From Tetrahymena thermophila SB210 (taxonomy: Eukaryota > Ciliophora > Oligohymenophorea > Hymenostomatida > Tetrahymenidae): a stretch of DNA of 64,000 bases. The stretch spans positions 30,497-94,496 of the forward strand of contig NW_002476047.1 in assembly GCF_000189635.1 (NCBI RefSeq), given 5' to 3'. Below are positions 36,770 through 50,368 of the stretch, one piece after another (position 1 is the stretch's first letter; every line of letters starts with the position of its first letter). Under the pieces are notes generated by a model that ran no database searches, was not told where the DNA came from, and was given only the letters and a program-made list of their open reading frames with translations. A program made the translations under genes and the position numbers.

Positions 36770-39700
36770 ATGAATAGTATTAATTTTGAGATGATCCACA
36801 AAGGATTAAAACCATCTCGCTCAGCAAGATAATTGCAAGATACTCTATCTTAAGAATTTTTGATAAGCTCAGAAACATCAAATTAAACGCAAACATTAAA
36901 GTTTGGATTAACAGCTAATTAGTCAAATAAATAATCATTTAGACCTGGAGGAGATAGTGATGAGTGCAATACTCACCATTCTGAGGAAGTTACTTAAATT
37001 GATGAGTGCACACTTTTTCCATCTCACAATCTTAACATTAGACCTGTAGCAGAAATGAGAATGAACAGCTAATTTTCAGAAAATAGTATGTTTTTATTCA
37101 TTTATCAAAACTTAGCAGTCATCATTTAGAATTTTGAAATGTAATTATTTTACAAACATAATAGAATGTCAATAAGACTCATATGAAGGAATAGATGATT
37201 TGAATAAATAAAATTGTAATCAATATTAGCTTTCTAGCTCATAGGGTTTTGATTAGCTTAAAAGGCGCAGCAATAGTAAGCCTCCCCTTTCAAGGAACAA
37301 CTCTACAAACAATAAAGACGAGATAACTTAATTTAGAGGTAAGATTACAATTTTATAAAAAATGTAGGATATATTATAAAAAATGCAAAGATTTTTTAGC
37401 TAATTAATTCATTTAATATTTGATATTTCACCCTTCTTAACAACAAAAAAAAATAATAAATTTTTAACAAAATAATTTCAAAAGGAACAGATCATTGTAT
37501 TGCTATGAATAATTCAAATAGTAGAAAAAATAGCTTGGCTACTTTAGGATGCGGAGCAATAAATAACAATAATTTCTAACTAAATGATGAAGATAATTAT
37601 GTAAAATAAAAAGTATTGATTAATAACAAGGATCTCTTGTAATATAATGTTATGCACTAATAATAGCTAAATTTACCAAATCCTTATTTAAGCAACAACA
37701 ACAATATGTAAAATTTCCAACCACAAACTATAGAATCGAATAGGATAACTCCAAACAATCCATATCCAGATAATCCACTTATTGAGCTTCAACAAAATCT
37801 TAAAAATAATTTTAAAGCTTAAGAGGCTTATAACTTTAAGCAAGATAAGCATAATTCTTCTATTTAATAATAAGAGAGCAATTAAAATGATTGGATTAGA
37901 GATTATTAAGCTGCTAACATTCCTATACCTCTTTAAAGAGTTTCTTCCCCCAAAGGATTAGTGTAGTACTAGTAGGATAATAAATATTTTATTGCTTCTT
38001 CCTTATCAAACCATTGTAAATATTTATATTTTTAGGGAAAAAACTATTTTAATTTTAAATCAATTTTAGATATTACAAACTGATTTTTTAAAATGCAGTT
38101 TAATCTTAATTTTAATTGAGAAGATAAAAAATCTGTATTAGTTAAGCTTATTTCATTTAAATTAATAAATCAAAAATATCTTCCAGATTTTTATTTTATT
38201 TTGGAATGTTAACGAATTATTTAAAAATAAATAATTTGAATTTTTTTTATAATTTGATCTTAACTAACTATTTCAATACTAAGATAATTATTAAATATTT
38301 ATTTATTAAAATTAAGAACAAAATAAGTAAAACGAAGATTAGGAAAGCTTAAAGCCTGAGGATTTGTTAATGAGTCAATAAGAATATACCAGATTTTAAG
38401 AAGTATAAAAATTGATAAACCAATAATAGCAATTATAGTAATAGCAGTAAAGCACCTAAAATAGAGACCTTTAATTTTAAAATTCTGTGTAAAATAATGC
38501 TAACGTGTAAAACTAATATCAAAGTGCACAATCCATATAAAATAATAACCAAACACCTTTTGCATCTTTAAATAGCGATATGTAAAATTCTCAGAATCCT
38601 ACTTACTAACCTGCCCAGTTTAATTTTAATTAAACTTATTCTTTTTCGAATAGCTAATTTAGATAATGCACTATTCCCATTTCTTAGTAGTAGAATTAAA
38701 TACATTCTTTACAGGAATCTGGATTCAACCCAGAATAACAATTAAATTCTATATCTTCATCATCGATTTTAAATATATAGTCTCCAAAAACAAATGGCAC
38801 TACAATTATCATTCCTTAACAAGCTGCCTCATAAAACATCTAAATTTAATTGGAAAAAGATGAAACTAGCTTGCATATTTAATAGCAGCAAAAAGAAAAT
38901 TAAAGCAATAACCTGTCTAAAATAGAGCAAAATAAAAATAATACAGTAATACCTAAAAAAACTAATTTTATGAAGAGAAATTAAAGTTTGAGTTACTTAA
39001 GCTCAAGCCCAATCAATTAAAAAGTCGAAGGTTCTTAGATTCCCCAATCTTAGAATAATAAAAGTAGCAATTAGAATAGAGATAAGTAATTGAATAATCT
39101 CAGTATGAATTAAACTCCAAATTCAAAAACATCAAATAGATGCATTACACCTCAGCCTCAACCAAGACTAGAAAGAAAATTAAGTGAAAATCTTTTGCTT
39201 GATAAGAGTAAAAAAAAAGTAGAATCTTTTGAAGATTAGTAATTGAAAGAATGTACATTTAAGCCATAAATCAATAAATCTAGTCAAAAAATGTAAAGAT
39301 CTTTTAGTTAATTTTTAGAAACTTAAGTGAACTACAACAAATATAAATCTGACAAATAGAAAATAGTAAAAAATTTATTATTTATAGCCAATCTAATCTA
39401 ATGCTTTATATTATATTAATTAGCTATAAGAATAAGCTCATAATGCTTTGAATGTTCAAGTTAAAGATAAACCTGACATTAACAAAAATTCTCAAAGAAT
39501 TATTGAATAGAAAAGAAATAATGACTATCATAGCTTGTTTGGAGCAACTTAAATTGTTGATTAGCAGGTAGTCTATAATAGACTCTACTCCATTCATAAA
39601 AGGAACGAATCTAACAATTCCTAAATTAGGTTTGAATTACATAGAAATTACTATTTAATTAAATAAAATATTTAAAATATTAGGAAGAAGATAGAAGAAG

Positions 39701-42490
39701 AAGCTAACAAAGAAAATACTTTCAAGCCTTAGATACACTAGAGATCAAAATCCATTAAGAGAGATGAAAAAATACAAGATTTATTATACAAAGATGCAGT
39801 TAGAAGAAATAACATCTAATAAAATATTTCAAACTAAAAACCTCGTTCAAGCAGCAAATATACAAGTGAGAAAAGCGAAAAAATACTTCTTAAAAAATTC
39901 ATTAAAGAAATGGATTACATCTTTCAATCGTTATCAGTGAAATAAAATAAGAATAATTAAAACTATTCTTAGAATACATCTCTATAAAATTCACCTCTTA
40001 ACTCATTAAATAATTTAGATATGGCATCTCTATTTGAGGTAATGATCAAAAGTGGATTTGTAAAATATAACTCCAATTCTACAAATCCTGATATGATTGT
40101 AATGGAAAATGAGAAAAAGCTCATTTTCTTAATATGGACCTTGTTAGGTGGCAAACACTATAATTTTATCTCAAAGCAAAACCTTTTACTCTTTTTAATT
40201 ATAATACTCAATCTAGATAAATCTTTTGACTCATCTGAAAGATCTTTACTTCTAAAAGAACTTTCATTTTCTATGTCTAACTCTTAGTTATAAAATACTT
40301 CGCCTTTGTCTTCTTAAGCAAGTATCAAAAATTTTAAAAATTTTGAAGCTTTTACAAACATAATATCTAGTAATTTAAATTCTCATCCTCATTCTGCATA
40401 AGTTTCTCCTCTAAATAAATCTAACTCTTCAGGTTTTTCTGCCTCTTCTCATGCATCTAACCTCCATAATTAGCTAAATTAGTCTCTTATGAAAAGCTAC
40501 TCAGAAAATTACATTAATCTTTCGCTTGGAAGCTTTGATGAAAAATAGCAATGGTAAATAAACTTTAGTCATAACATAAAAAAAATTAATAATTTTTTAA
40601 ATAAGGATTATAAGTGAAGAAGATAAATAAGTAATCAGATAGGCTTTTGAAATCTTTTATAGAAATAGATTAAGCTATGAAGAACTTAAGTCTTAAAAAA
40701 GTCCAGTGGACTAAGGCTGCACCTTTCATCCAAATATTTTATAAAATTCTAAAAGTATGGCTAATTAATACAGAGAGAAGCTCTTAATATAAACAGCTAA
40801 TTTGCTTGAAAATAAAGTAAAAATAAATAATTTATTATATTTTTTAAACTGAAGTTTATTCTTAATTTTTTAAAGGAAATTTAGTACTAAGTGCCTAAAG
40901 ATGGAAAAATTTAGCATTCAGATTTCTTGATTTTATAAAAGAGAGCACAAGAAATATAAAACAAAAATAAATAAGAGATCGTAAAAGAAAAAGAGCTAAT
41001 TGAGTGTACTTTTAAGCCTGCCATCTACTCAAAGGCTAAAAAAGAAAAAGAAAATGAAAAAATAAATATTGCTGAAATAGGTTTCAAAAAAACTGAAGAG
41101 CTGTATCAACAAAGTAAAAATAAAGAGATTAAATAAGTGAAAAACAACAATGATTTAGACTACGAAAAGCAAAAAAATGAATGCACTTTCCAACCTGAAA
41201 TCATAGACATTCGCTCTAAAAAAATATATGACGGTGGAATATTTGCTAAAAACATCAACAAGGTAATAAATTAGATTAATATTTTTAATTATTTTTTAAT
41301 TTTCTAATCACTAAATAAATAGACCATAGAAAGGATGAGAAATGCTAGAAAAGAAAAAGAATTAATCAATGCTATGAAATAGAGAGGATATAATTCTGTG
41401 AANNNNNNNNNNNNNNNNNNNNNNNNNNNNNNNNNNNNNNNNNNNNNNNNNNNNNNNNNNNNNNNNNNNNNNNNNNNNNNNNNNNNNNNNNNNNNNNNNN
41501 NNTTGCTAACACTAGCTAACATTTAGCAATAACACTAACCCTGGCGTTGAAAGAATAACTAGTATAAATAGTTGCACTGCTAATAGTGATAATTAGATGA
41601 TATATTATAATAGTAACTAGTCAATTGTTTATAAAAATTCTCCCTCTCTTAATTTCTAGTAAGATAATATGTAAGGTCTTTAATAGCAATAGAGTTAAAG
41701 TTTGTTAAATAATAACATATTTGCTAACTAAGCCTTATAGCAATATTAGCAAAAAAATAGTCCTGTTTCTGCTCTCTAGCACTCATTTGCATAGCAAACA
41801 AATACATTATAATACAATCAGTTAAATTTAATAAATAATAACAATATAGATGAAAATAATAATTTTATGCTAAATCATATCATGAACAATAATTTATTAG
41901 AGTAATAAAACTAGGAAAATTTAGGTTTAATTAATTCTAATAACTATCATAATCCTTTGCTTGAATTAAGTGCTCCTAAATTTGGAAGATTACAAGAAAC
42001 ATAAATCCAAAATTCTTGGTAGTAAAATAATTTATAGGCTAATTAAGAATAATTCTAAAATACTGGCGAAGAATGCAAACCATTTTCAAGTGAACAAGGC
42101 CAAGAATCCGTTCATTCAGTTCCAGATTCAAAAGGTAGATAGATATTTATTTTAAATATATATGTAAACTAATCAAAAATTTAATTTTTAAATTAAAAAG
42201 ATCGCCCTCCACTTTTATTTGTTGATGTAAATCTTGGTAACCAAAGAAGTGAAAGAATTATAGTCAATGAAGGTGATAATCCAAAATAATTAGCATATGA
42301 TTTTGCAAGACTGCATGGTAAATAAAAATTTTAATTTAGATCAATTTTTAAATTAAATTTTTAAAAAAATCTAGGATTAGATGATTAAACTGCTGAAAAG
42401 CTTTATTAACTTTTAGAAAATTAAATAGCTGGTCTTCTAAGTAGAATTGAAGAAGAAGAAAATATCTCACATTTAGAAAATCTTGATTGA
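36770..42490 (+). CDS. Asn/Gln-rich protein with repeated ECTFxPxI motifs and conserved C-terminal domain
   Basis: Start ATG 36770 (MNSINFEMIHKGLKPSRSAR); TGA 42488-42490. Ten or more exons; one intron near 38,020-38,335 is about 320 nt. The N-terminal third is Asn/Gln/Ser low complexity. The motif ECTFKPQIN, CTFHPNI, ECTFKPAIY and ECTFQPEI appears four times, each followed by Lys/Glu-rich coil. Between copies, residues around MASLFEVMIKSGFVKYN and IWTLLGGKHYNFISKQNLL resemble a degenerate EF-hand pair. The C-terminus is a compact conserved-looking domain: PLLFVDVNLGNQRSERIIV, then GDNPKQLAYDFARLHGLDD and LYQLLENQI. ECTFxPxI repeats and this kind of tail are seen in protist cytoskeletal/ciliary proteins; function is unknown. 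A 100-N gap interrupts one exon, so a few residues are missing from the assembly, not from the gene. Confidence 0.72.
41403..41502. other. Assembly gap (100 N)
   Basis: Exactly 100 N, the default placeholder for a scaffold gap of unknown size. The flanks read as coding in the same gene: ...MKQRGYNSVK before, and TFSNNTNPGVERI after. The true gap length is unknown and the frame across it cannot be checked. Confidence 0.98.
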
Positions 42491-43045
42491 TAATTAATTA
42501 AATACCTAACTAAATAACTAACTAATTAAAAACTTATAAATATATATAAATATAAACTAATTAATTTCAAATTTTTTAATAAATTTGATTTCATTTTTAT
42601 AAAATTTTAGAAAAATGTATTCATTATTCTATAAAGTTTGTTTCGTCCTTTTCTATGTTCTATAAATGTTACTCATAATATTACTTATTAATTTATATTC
42701 ACTAAAGATTTTTTTCTTTTCTTTATTCTATAAATTTTCCTCATTAAATTACTTTTTAGTATATAAATCAATTTGCAATATTAAAATTCTTAAAGGGTAA
42801 TAAAAACAAACAGATAGCTAAATAGAAAATTTCTCAAAGATAATTCTACAAATAAATGTTTAGAATATGATACAGTTTTATACTATTAATTATTTTTTTA
42901 TTTTTAGACAAAAATTTATTTTAGTTTTGCAAATAATATTTTTTTTTTATTTATTATTAAAATTTTATTACATTGTTTGGAAAAAATTTAGTTTTAGAAT
43001 TAAAATTTTTTACAAAAGAGATCTTAGTTAATGAAGATTAAAACT
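42491..43045. other. AT-rich convergent spacer
   Basis: 555 bp between converging 3' ends of the ECTF-motif gene (plus) and the coiled-coil gene (minus). T-rich and A-rich runs only. Confidence 0.55.
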
Positions 43046-46000
43046 TCAAACTCCTGAGAAAATAGATTTCTTGCTTGCACTAGCAGGAGTAGCAATACTT
43101 ACAGAAGACTCTTTAGAGTCTGATCTTTCCAATTAAATAGTATCTTATTTTATTAGAGTGTTTGATTTCGTTAATTGCTGCAAATTAAATTATGACTTTC
43201 TGCTTGCTTAATATTGTGGTTAATTTGAGTTTGATTTGCTGCTTACATTACTACTTTATGAAGTAAATTTAGATAGCTTGGCTGCTTTTATTTTATTTAT
43301 GGTATTTAACCTTTTAAGATTATTGTTGGATTTGGTAGGTTAATTAAAATATTAAATTGAAGTTTCGCTAGGAGTTGGTGCCTAAACAATTTAAATTTTT
43401 TCTTAAACAGATAAAAACTAATAAATATGCCTATTGTAATCAAGGAATTCATTGAAGTTATCTAATAAAATTCTTTGAGGATATAATCTTTTAATAAATT
43501 CGCAATTTTCATCATCTACGCTCCCTGATTGCTTGAAGTACTGGTACAGCTAACCAAACTCATTTTATTTGAAGAGCTATTAGTACAGTAACGCAGGAGA
43601 AATACGCTTAGTATTAAATTTAAGCTGATCATCTTTTGAATTTTCGTAGCTTTTGAAAAATTCATCAATCCTAAAAAAAGAAAATAGATTATTGTGAATT
43701 ATTTAAAAAAAATAAAATTTACGTATTATATTAGAAAAAGTTGAGGGACTCCATGTTGAATAAATAATTGCTTAATCTGTTTTTAAATTCATGGAATGAT
43801 TAATTTTAGTTATGCATAAGTAGATTGCAAATTTCATTCATTGTACTATAATAGCTAATCAATTTATCATTTACATCATCAGGAACATGTAGTTTAATGA
43901 CTTTTTGAATAAATCCTTAGTAATTAAACCATTCACCAAAAATAAATTCAGAAAAATACTCTGAAATAGATTCATTTTCTGTATCTACACCATAGTGATT
44001 ATACATTAATTTCTTGAAGCTATTGTAGTTAACTTTTATTAAAATTATTAATAGTAAAATTTTTAGCATAAAAAAGTAATTCTAAATTTATTTAAAATTT
44101 TCTTAGTTTAAATAGTAAAACTTATTTAATTTAAATGTCTTTACCTTTTTCTTATTACTTTTAATCGAGTTTAGCAAAAATATTTTCAAGACTTCGTATA
44201 ACGTCGTTGATATTCTCAGTTTTCATTTTTTCCATAAGATTAGGAATTAATGTAAGAGAAGATTCACCAAACTTAGAGTTAATGATTTTTCTTTGTTCTT
44301 GTATAGCTCTTTGATTGATTTAGACTTTTCTTGTTTTCAAAAATATTTAAAATCTTTCTTCTATTTTTGAGTATTAAGGATGCTTTTAACAATATAAATT
44401 ATTTATTTATTAATGATAAACGAATAACTTTAAGTTACATTCTTAAATACAGTTTAGAATGATTCTAAAACTTATTTTGCAGGAATAAATACTTGATCAT
44501 CTATCATTTTATTTATCTCTTATTCTTTTAAAGTATCTAACTGGTCTAACCATGGGATATATAACTTTAGCATTTTTCTAATAGATATCATAAACTCAAA
44601 TTAAGAGTCAGAAAGCATATTATCTTAAACTATACCGAATATCGTGGCAAAATAAATTCCAATTTCTTTTTTGCTATTAACTAAACTTTACAATAGAAAA
44701 GCTATTTCAGTGATTTTAATAGAAGCTACAAAGAAATTTTAATGCTTCTACAGAATCCATCTATATTTAATTAAATAAAATATTAAAATATGTGTTTATT
44801 TGTTGAATTTACGATAAGAAATTTAAAGGCCCATTTATTTTATTTCCTCCATATTTTAATATTGTAACCTATTTATGAAAAAAAATTATAAAAATACCTA
44901 AAAATTAAAACCAATAAATAAACAATTATTTTATATAAATAAATTTTAACTTAAGTTAATTTTATTTATTGAATTTAAACGAAATAAAAAAACTTACTTC
45001 TTCCATATAATTTTCAAGTAATTTAATCATTTCTGACCTACTTTGTTTGGGAATTAATTTGTCATACATGTAATTATGAATATCTTATTGGATATAAAAT
45101 TAAAATGGATGAGCAAATAAAATTGCTGCTTTGGTTTCTGGTTTATCATATTTAGCTGCATAAGTAATCAAGTTGAACTCAGAAAATGATTATTAATTTT
45201 CTGAGTGTGTCATACTTCCTTACAGAATCAAATCAGATTAATTAATACCACTAAAGCCTAAATTTCCCAATAAGGATCTTCTTCGTGGGTCATTTTTAAC
45301 TGTATTGAAATGCTCCATTGTCATTTTTGCTAAATTTTAAATTGAATCCTTTGTGTCTTCTCTACGTTTTAAGATTTCAGCCTCGATTTATGCGCAATTT
45401 TTAATTACTTCTTTTGATTGCACTTGAATCCTTTCAAGCTAATAATCTTTATACTTTTTAGTTTTTGATTCTTCAATTTACTCTCTTAGGATTTCTGCTT
45501 GCTCTAAATATTGATTCTTAATTTCTTCCATGGCCACTATTTTCTTTTGAAATTCAACAACTATTTTATCTTGATCTTTGTACATTTAGCTTATTTTATC
45601 TTCTAACTCTTTTTTTTTATTTACATAATAGTTAAACTTTTCATTATGCTCTTAAACTTATATTTTAACTAACTGTTTCACTTAGTCCTTTACATATAGA
45701 TATTGCTTTTCTAGTATTTATGCGAAAACTTTTAAAATTGTATTGATGAAAATACTGGCAACTTTTTCTTTTCTTTGCATTAAATAATGACAAATTTTGT
45801 TGCTTAGCTCCATCAGATTTTTCATTAACTACTTTATAAAATCCTCTTGAGGGTAATATTTACAATTAATACCTTCTAAAAACTAGTGTTCAATCTTATT
45901 TAGAAAATCCATTAGAAACATAAGTATATCTTCCTTTTATTTCAAATCTGCAGGACTAGTTACTTCTTATTCTAAGTCCGATTTAGAATTATTTATTTAG

Positions 46001-47415
46001 TTTTATTAAATTTTTATTGCTCTTGTCGAATTAGCAAAATCATGCTTAGCTAATTCATTTTAAGAATTAATAACATTTATAACTAACTTATTATTATCTT
46101 ATTTAATTGTTGATTTTTAAGTTGTTTAATCTTCTGTGGTTTGCTCAGTTATAAATTAAACTTTTGCTTTCGTATCTTCTTAATTACTTGAATTAAAATC
46201 TAACTACGTATGTGTATACTTTTATTGCATTATTTATAATATTGATGGTCTTCTATTTTGATTCTGCTACTAAGAATTATTGTCTTACTGTAAAACTTTA
46301 AGAAAATTATTGTCATTTATTTTGGCTGTATCGGATTCAGTATCTATGATATTGCGAGATGATTTTGATATTTAATTACTTGCACTGCTCTCTGTATTTA
46401 CCCTTTATTCTAAAGCAGCTTATTATTAAGATTATTCTATCAGTAAATCATTTAACTACTCTTTAATCTATGCATCAGTGTGATCGATAAGAGTTTCATT
46501 TAAGAGAAAGTTTTGAACAATATTTGTAAATATTTAAAATTAGTAACTCTTTTATTTGACTATTTTGTTGTTTTTCAGTTTTTATATATAGCTCTGTTAT
46601 AGTTAAATAAGACGTGATTATTCTTTAGAAATAGTTTCAACTTTTGACTGTGGAGTAAAATTTTTATCAGAATCATTAGAATTTTTTGAGTCTACCACTT
46701 TAATATGAGAATGACTACTTGCTTATTTATGATAAAAATTACTATGCTATTTCTAATCAGAAATTACATAATCGTTTTAAACATTTTAACCTAATAATGT
46801 ACTGCTTTGTCTTCTTTTTTGATCACTATCTCCTAATGATATAAATTTATTTTTGTTAATTTTGCTTCTTGAAAAATACCCTGATTAATTTGATTAATTG
46901 GTATTATCATTATTTCTCAAAAGATAGTTGTCTTTCAAATATGGGGCATTTATCGATTGCTAAGATATTGAATTTGTATGATAATGATTAGGAGTTTAGG
47001 CTTTGTTTCTAAATAGCTCTTTTAGCTATGATTATTGTGTAGTTAAAATGCTAAGGGATTTTCTTTAATTATTGGCGTCTGCTACAGTCATTAAAGAAGA
47101 ATCTTAAGTAAGATTAATTATGTATTAATTTTTTGGTAAGCTATGATTGCTAGCATAGCTTTACTACTTTTAATGATGGTATTAAGGGTTAACGCTTGAA
47201 GATGTCTAACCTTAAGGAGGTTATGTTGTTTAGATACTATTATTAGCTATATATGTCGTTTATGTTCCTAACCCAAGACTACCTTAATGCTGAATATTTA
47301 CTCCACTATTATTACGAGAATTCACAAAACTATTTCCTTACGGTTAAGTAGAAATAGCACCTAGTTTCAAATTAATAAAAATTTCATTCTACAAACTTAT
47401 AATTAAGTCAGTCAT
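43046..47415 (-). CDS. Long coiled-coil protein of unknown function
   Basis: Start ATG 47415 (MTDLIISLQNEIFINLKLG); TGA 43048-43046. A 2.4-kb first exon (47415 to about 45,000) is followed by five or six smaller exons with GT...AG introns. The first 500 residues are Gln/Asn/Ser-rich low complexity. From about 45,950 down, the sequence turns into strongly charged helix (KKKELEDKISQMYKDQ; MEEIKNQYLEQAEILREQI) with heptad-like spacing. The later exons are globular-looking with Phe/Tyr-rich helices (FMISIRKMLKLYIPWLDQL; FFKSYENSKDDQLKF). The end is Ser-rich. No catalytic motif. It resembles the many basal-body or cortical coiled-coil proteins of ciliates in style only. A divergent spacer separates it from the tRNA. 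Confidence 0.7.
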
Positions 47416-48021
47416 ATTTAATAATTAAAATGTTTGTTTGAAATAATTAACATTAAAATATATTAATCAAAGGATGAAATTGAAATTGTAAATAAAATAT
47501 TACTCTCTCGAATGTAGTAAGACTATCTAACTTAATTCATCTTAATTTACTATGGTATCGCTTTTCAAAAATCCTTTAATTTTACCTATATTATAAGTCT
47601 ATTTGTTAAAATTTGTAAACTTTTTTTATGGAACTATTAAATTAATTAATAGGATTATTACTGTTTAAAGTCAATATTTATTCTGTGTATTCTGTCTGCT
47701 TAATTTTTATTATTTATGTATAAATTACTTTGATTATTGTTATTAAATATTCATAATTTTTTTATTCATTCTAAAAAAATCATTCTTCAAAAAATCATTC
47801 ATTACTTTGTGAATTAATTTTAATGATTTCAGTCCATCTTTATTTACATCAATCTATTTGCGCAATTATATTTACGAATAATTTCTACTTTGACTAAATT
47901 ATTTATTTTTTACAAAATCATTTAAAGAATTTATTTATTGATATGAAAAAAAATCCACTTAACTCCATAAAAACAAATATACTTTATTCCATCCACATTT
48001 ATATTTTATGAATTTGTAAAT
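47416..48021. other. AT-rich spacer
   Basis: About 600 bp between the start of the coiled-coil gene and the 3' end of the tRNA gene. No open frame or RNA feature is visible. Confidence 0.55.
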
Positions 48022-48026
48022 AAAAA
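48022..48026 (-). terminator. Pol III terminator of tRNA-Leu
   Basis: Five T residues on the minus strand, three bases after the discriminator position of the tRNA gene. This is the usual RNA polymerase III stop. Confidence 0.85.
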
Positions 48027-48028
48027 TC

Positions 48029-48108
48029 TGATGAAGGCGAGATTCGAACTCGCGCCCTTTCGGAATAGAACCTGAATCTACCGCCTTAGACCGCTCGGCC
48101 ACTTCATC
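48029..48108 (-). tRNA. trnL-CAG: tRNA-Leu (anticodon CAG)
   Basis: The acceptor stem GATGAAG pairs perfectly with CTTCATC, with discriminator A at 48029. The D arm holds the A box TGGCCGAGCGG. The anticodon stem GTAGA/TCTAT encloses the loop TTCAGGT, so the anticodon is CAG (codon CUG). A variable arm of class II length follows, then the T arm GCGAGTTCGAATCTCGC with the B box. No intron and no encoded CCA, as expected for a nuclear gene. It decodes a codon that is rare in this AT-rich genome. The 265-bp spacer to its right also holds the promoter side of the p24 gene. Confidence 0.96.
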
Positions 48109-48373
48109 TTTTCATGAAAATTATAATTTCTTAGTCAACGAAAATATTCTGAACAATTTTTTGTTTTTTGATTATATTCTGTGTAAAAATTGAAAGTTTT
48201 GATTAATATAAAAGAACATTCATATCTGAATATGTTTTTTTGTTTTATTTTTGATTACAAACTAATTAAAACAAATAAGAAAAAAAAAATTAAAATCTTT
48301 ATTTAATTTCTTTATTAGTAATTAGTTTTTTGTTGAAAATATAACATAGTAGAGCTTTTATATCTTAGCAGTT

Positions 48374-49046
48374 ATGATCAACTATAAAATTCCCATTAGC
48401 TTATTGCTAATCTTAGTAATATTTATATCTTAATCTAATGCTATTGAATTAGCAATTAAATTGGAAGGTCGTTAAGAGCATTGCTTTTTTGATAGCTTAG
48501 GTACACATTATTCATAATGAAAAAGCAAATTATGAACCTCTATTTTAATTATCAAAAGGTGAAAGAATTCTTGTTAGACTTACAATAGTATGTGACAAAG
48601 GAGAATTTCTAGAATTTAAAGTATCCAATTAAGATGGAACATATAGTGAAACATAGGCCGAATTAAAAACTCAAAATTTCTAAATAATTACAGAATTTGA
48701 AGGTGAATACTAATTCTGTTTCCATAATACTGACTTGAAGGAAGATTTAACTGTTTATTTTGACTACAAAACTGGTGTTGAAGCAAAAGACTATGCAGAC
48801 CTAATCAAAAAGGAAGATGGTGTTAAGTTTGAACTAAGTGCTAAAAGATTAGAGGATACTTTGAAAGATATTTCTTTGGAAAAAAGATTTATTTATAGAC
48901 ATTAATAATACAATAGTGCTCTGCAAAATGATCTTACATTTAAGATTTAGGGTTTTTCAATTATCACCCTTGTCTTGCTCATAGCTCTTGCTATTTTCTA
49001 GTCATATTACTTAAGATAGTTTTTCAAAGAAAAGAAGATGTTATGA
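48374..49046 (+). CDS. p24/emp24 (GOLD domain) ER-Golgi cargo receptor
   Basis: Two exons (48374-48500, 48559-49046) separated by a 58-nt intron give 205 codons, 204 aa, ending TGA. Order: signal peptide (MINYKIPISLLLILVIFISQ); GOLD beta-domain with the two conserved cysteines (TIVCDKGEF and GEYQFCFHN); a charged coiled coil (LEDTLKDISLEKRF); one transmembrane helix (FSIITLVLLIALAIF); and a short cytosolic tail QFFKEKKML. The tail carries both the FF motif bound by COPII and a KKxx signal bound by COPI, diagnostic of p24 proteins. Length is the family norm. Known role: cycling receptors for cargo, including GPI-anchored proteins, between ER and Golgi. GPI-anchored surface antigens are abundant in ciliates. 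Confidence 0.93.
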
Positions 49047-50053
49047 TATCATTTGCTTTAATTGCATTTTAAATAAGTTAAACTGAATTAAAGATATTAT
49101 ATCAGCTTTTAATTAAATTTAATATAAATTAATTAATAAATATTTACGTGTCAACGTATCTTTAAAATCTAATTATTTTTTATATTTTGATTTCAATTTA
49201 ATAGTAGATTTAAATTAATATATTTATTAAAAAAATGTTTCTTAATAGCATCTGATAAAAATATTTTAAATAATGAAAGTTTAGTTTTATTTTAACAATT
49301 ATTTGGTTAAAAAAATAATCTGCTATATGCTATACATTGCAAAGATAGTTATTATTTGATTCAAAAATTTAAGATCAAATTCAAGATAATAATTTTAAAT
49401 TTACTATTGTTTTTTTTTATTAAAAAGATAACATTAAAAACAATTAATTATTTTTTTCAATAAATAATATTATCTTTAAAACACTATCCTTGAATTTGTA
49501 ATTTATTAAGTTTATATTTTTTAAGAATATAAAAATTTCAACCCTACTTAAAATTTTAAGTAATTTTAACACAATTATTTATTTAGTTTTTTTTTTTAAA
49601 AATGAGTTATGTATTATTGATTTTATTAAGTATTTCAAAAAAAAATTAGAATTTAATTTTATTTAAACACTATCTAAATTCATATATTTAATGTATTAAG
49701 TTTAATATTAATAAAATTAGGTATTATAACTAACCTAAGAAGTAAAATTAATTATTAAAACAATCTTAAAATCAAAGAGAAAAAAATTTCATTTTTATAT
49801 ATTTACATCTAAAATTAAATAAATCATTAATTAATTAACTGAAAATTTATTTATGACTATTTTTATTATTAATAAAATAGAAAATTATATAAATAAAATT
49901 AGGCTAAATTAAATATTTTAAATAATCAGTTTTTAAATATAATAATATTAAGTAAATAAATTACTTTTTTATATAAATTACATAATAAAAACTTTAATTT
50001 AATATGTAAGATAAAGTATTATGAATTATATCAAATTTATTTCATTTGCTATT
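49047..50053. other. AT-rich convergent spacer
   Basis: About 1.0 kb of extremely AT-rich DNA between converging 3' ends (p24 plus, small secreted protein minus). No frame longer than chance is visible. Confidence 0.55.
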
Positions 50054-50368
50054 TCAGCATGGAGTCCTTCTTACTTCTTAAATTTGATCAAAACTAGTAA
50101 AATCTGTAAGAACATATTTGTAGCCAGGAACACAACCAGAAACAAAATTACTTCTTTTCAAAGTGGGAAGAGGAATTACAGTGTATTTGTATGCTTGACT
50201 GCAAGTATCATCAACAAAAACACCAGCAGTAGTCAATTCTAAATTAGTGCAACCATCATAGTATCTAATTTCTCTTGATTCAAGGCTAGCATGCTTTCCA
50301 TTGAAAACAAATCCAGTGATAGTAAGAAGAGTTGCAATAGCAACAACAGTAAGTAAAAGAGCTTTCAT
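50054..50368 (-). CDS. Small secreted cysteine-containing protein (104 aa)
   Basis: One exon, 105 codons, from ATG 50368 to TGA 50056-50054; one in-frame TAA (Gln) lies near the end. The N-terminus is a clear signal peptide (MKALLLTVVAIATLLTITGF). The mature part has four cysteines (DGCTN, DTCSQ, SGCVP and the terminal C), enough for two disulfides. There is no transmembrane segment or GPI signal. Codon use is GC-richer than the surroundings, comparable with RACK1, which suggests strong expression. I do not recognise the family. Secreted, perhaps a secretory-granule or surface product; that is inference from size, signal peptide and codon bias. Confidence 0.85.

Noticed and set aside
50021-50242. 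Plus-strand ORF over the small secreted protein
   Set aside because: Antisense to a frame with a signal peptide and biased codon use; lacks either itself.
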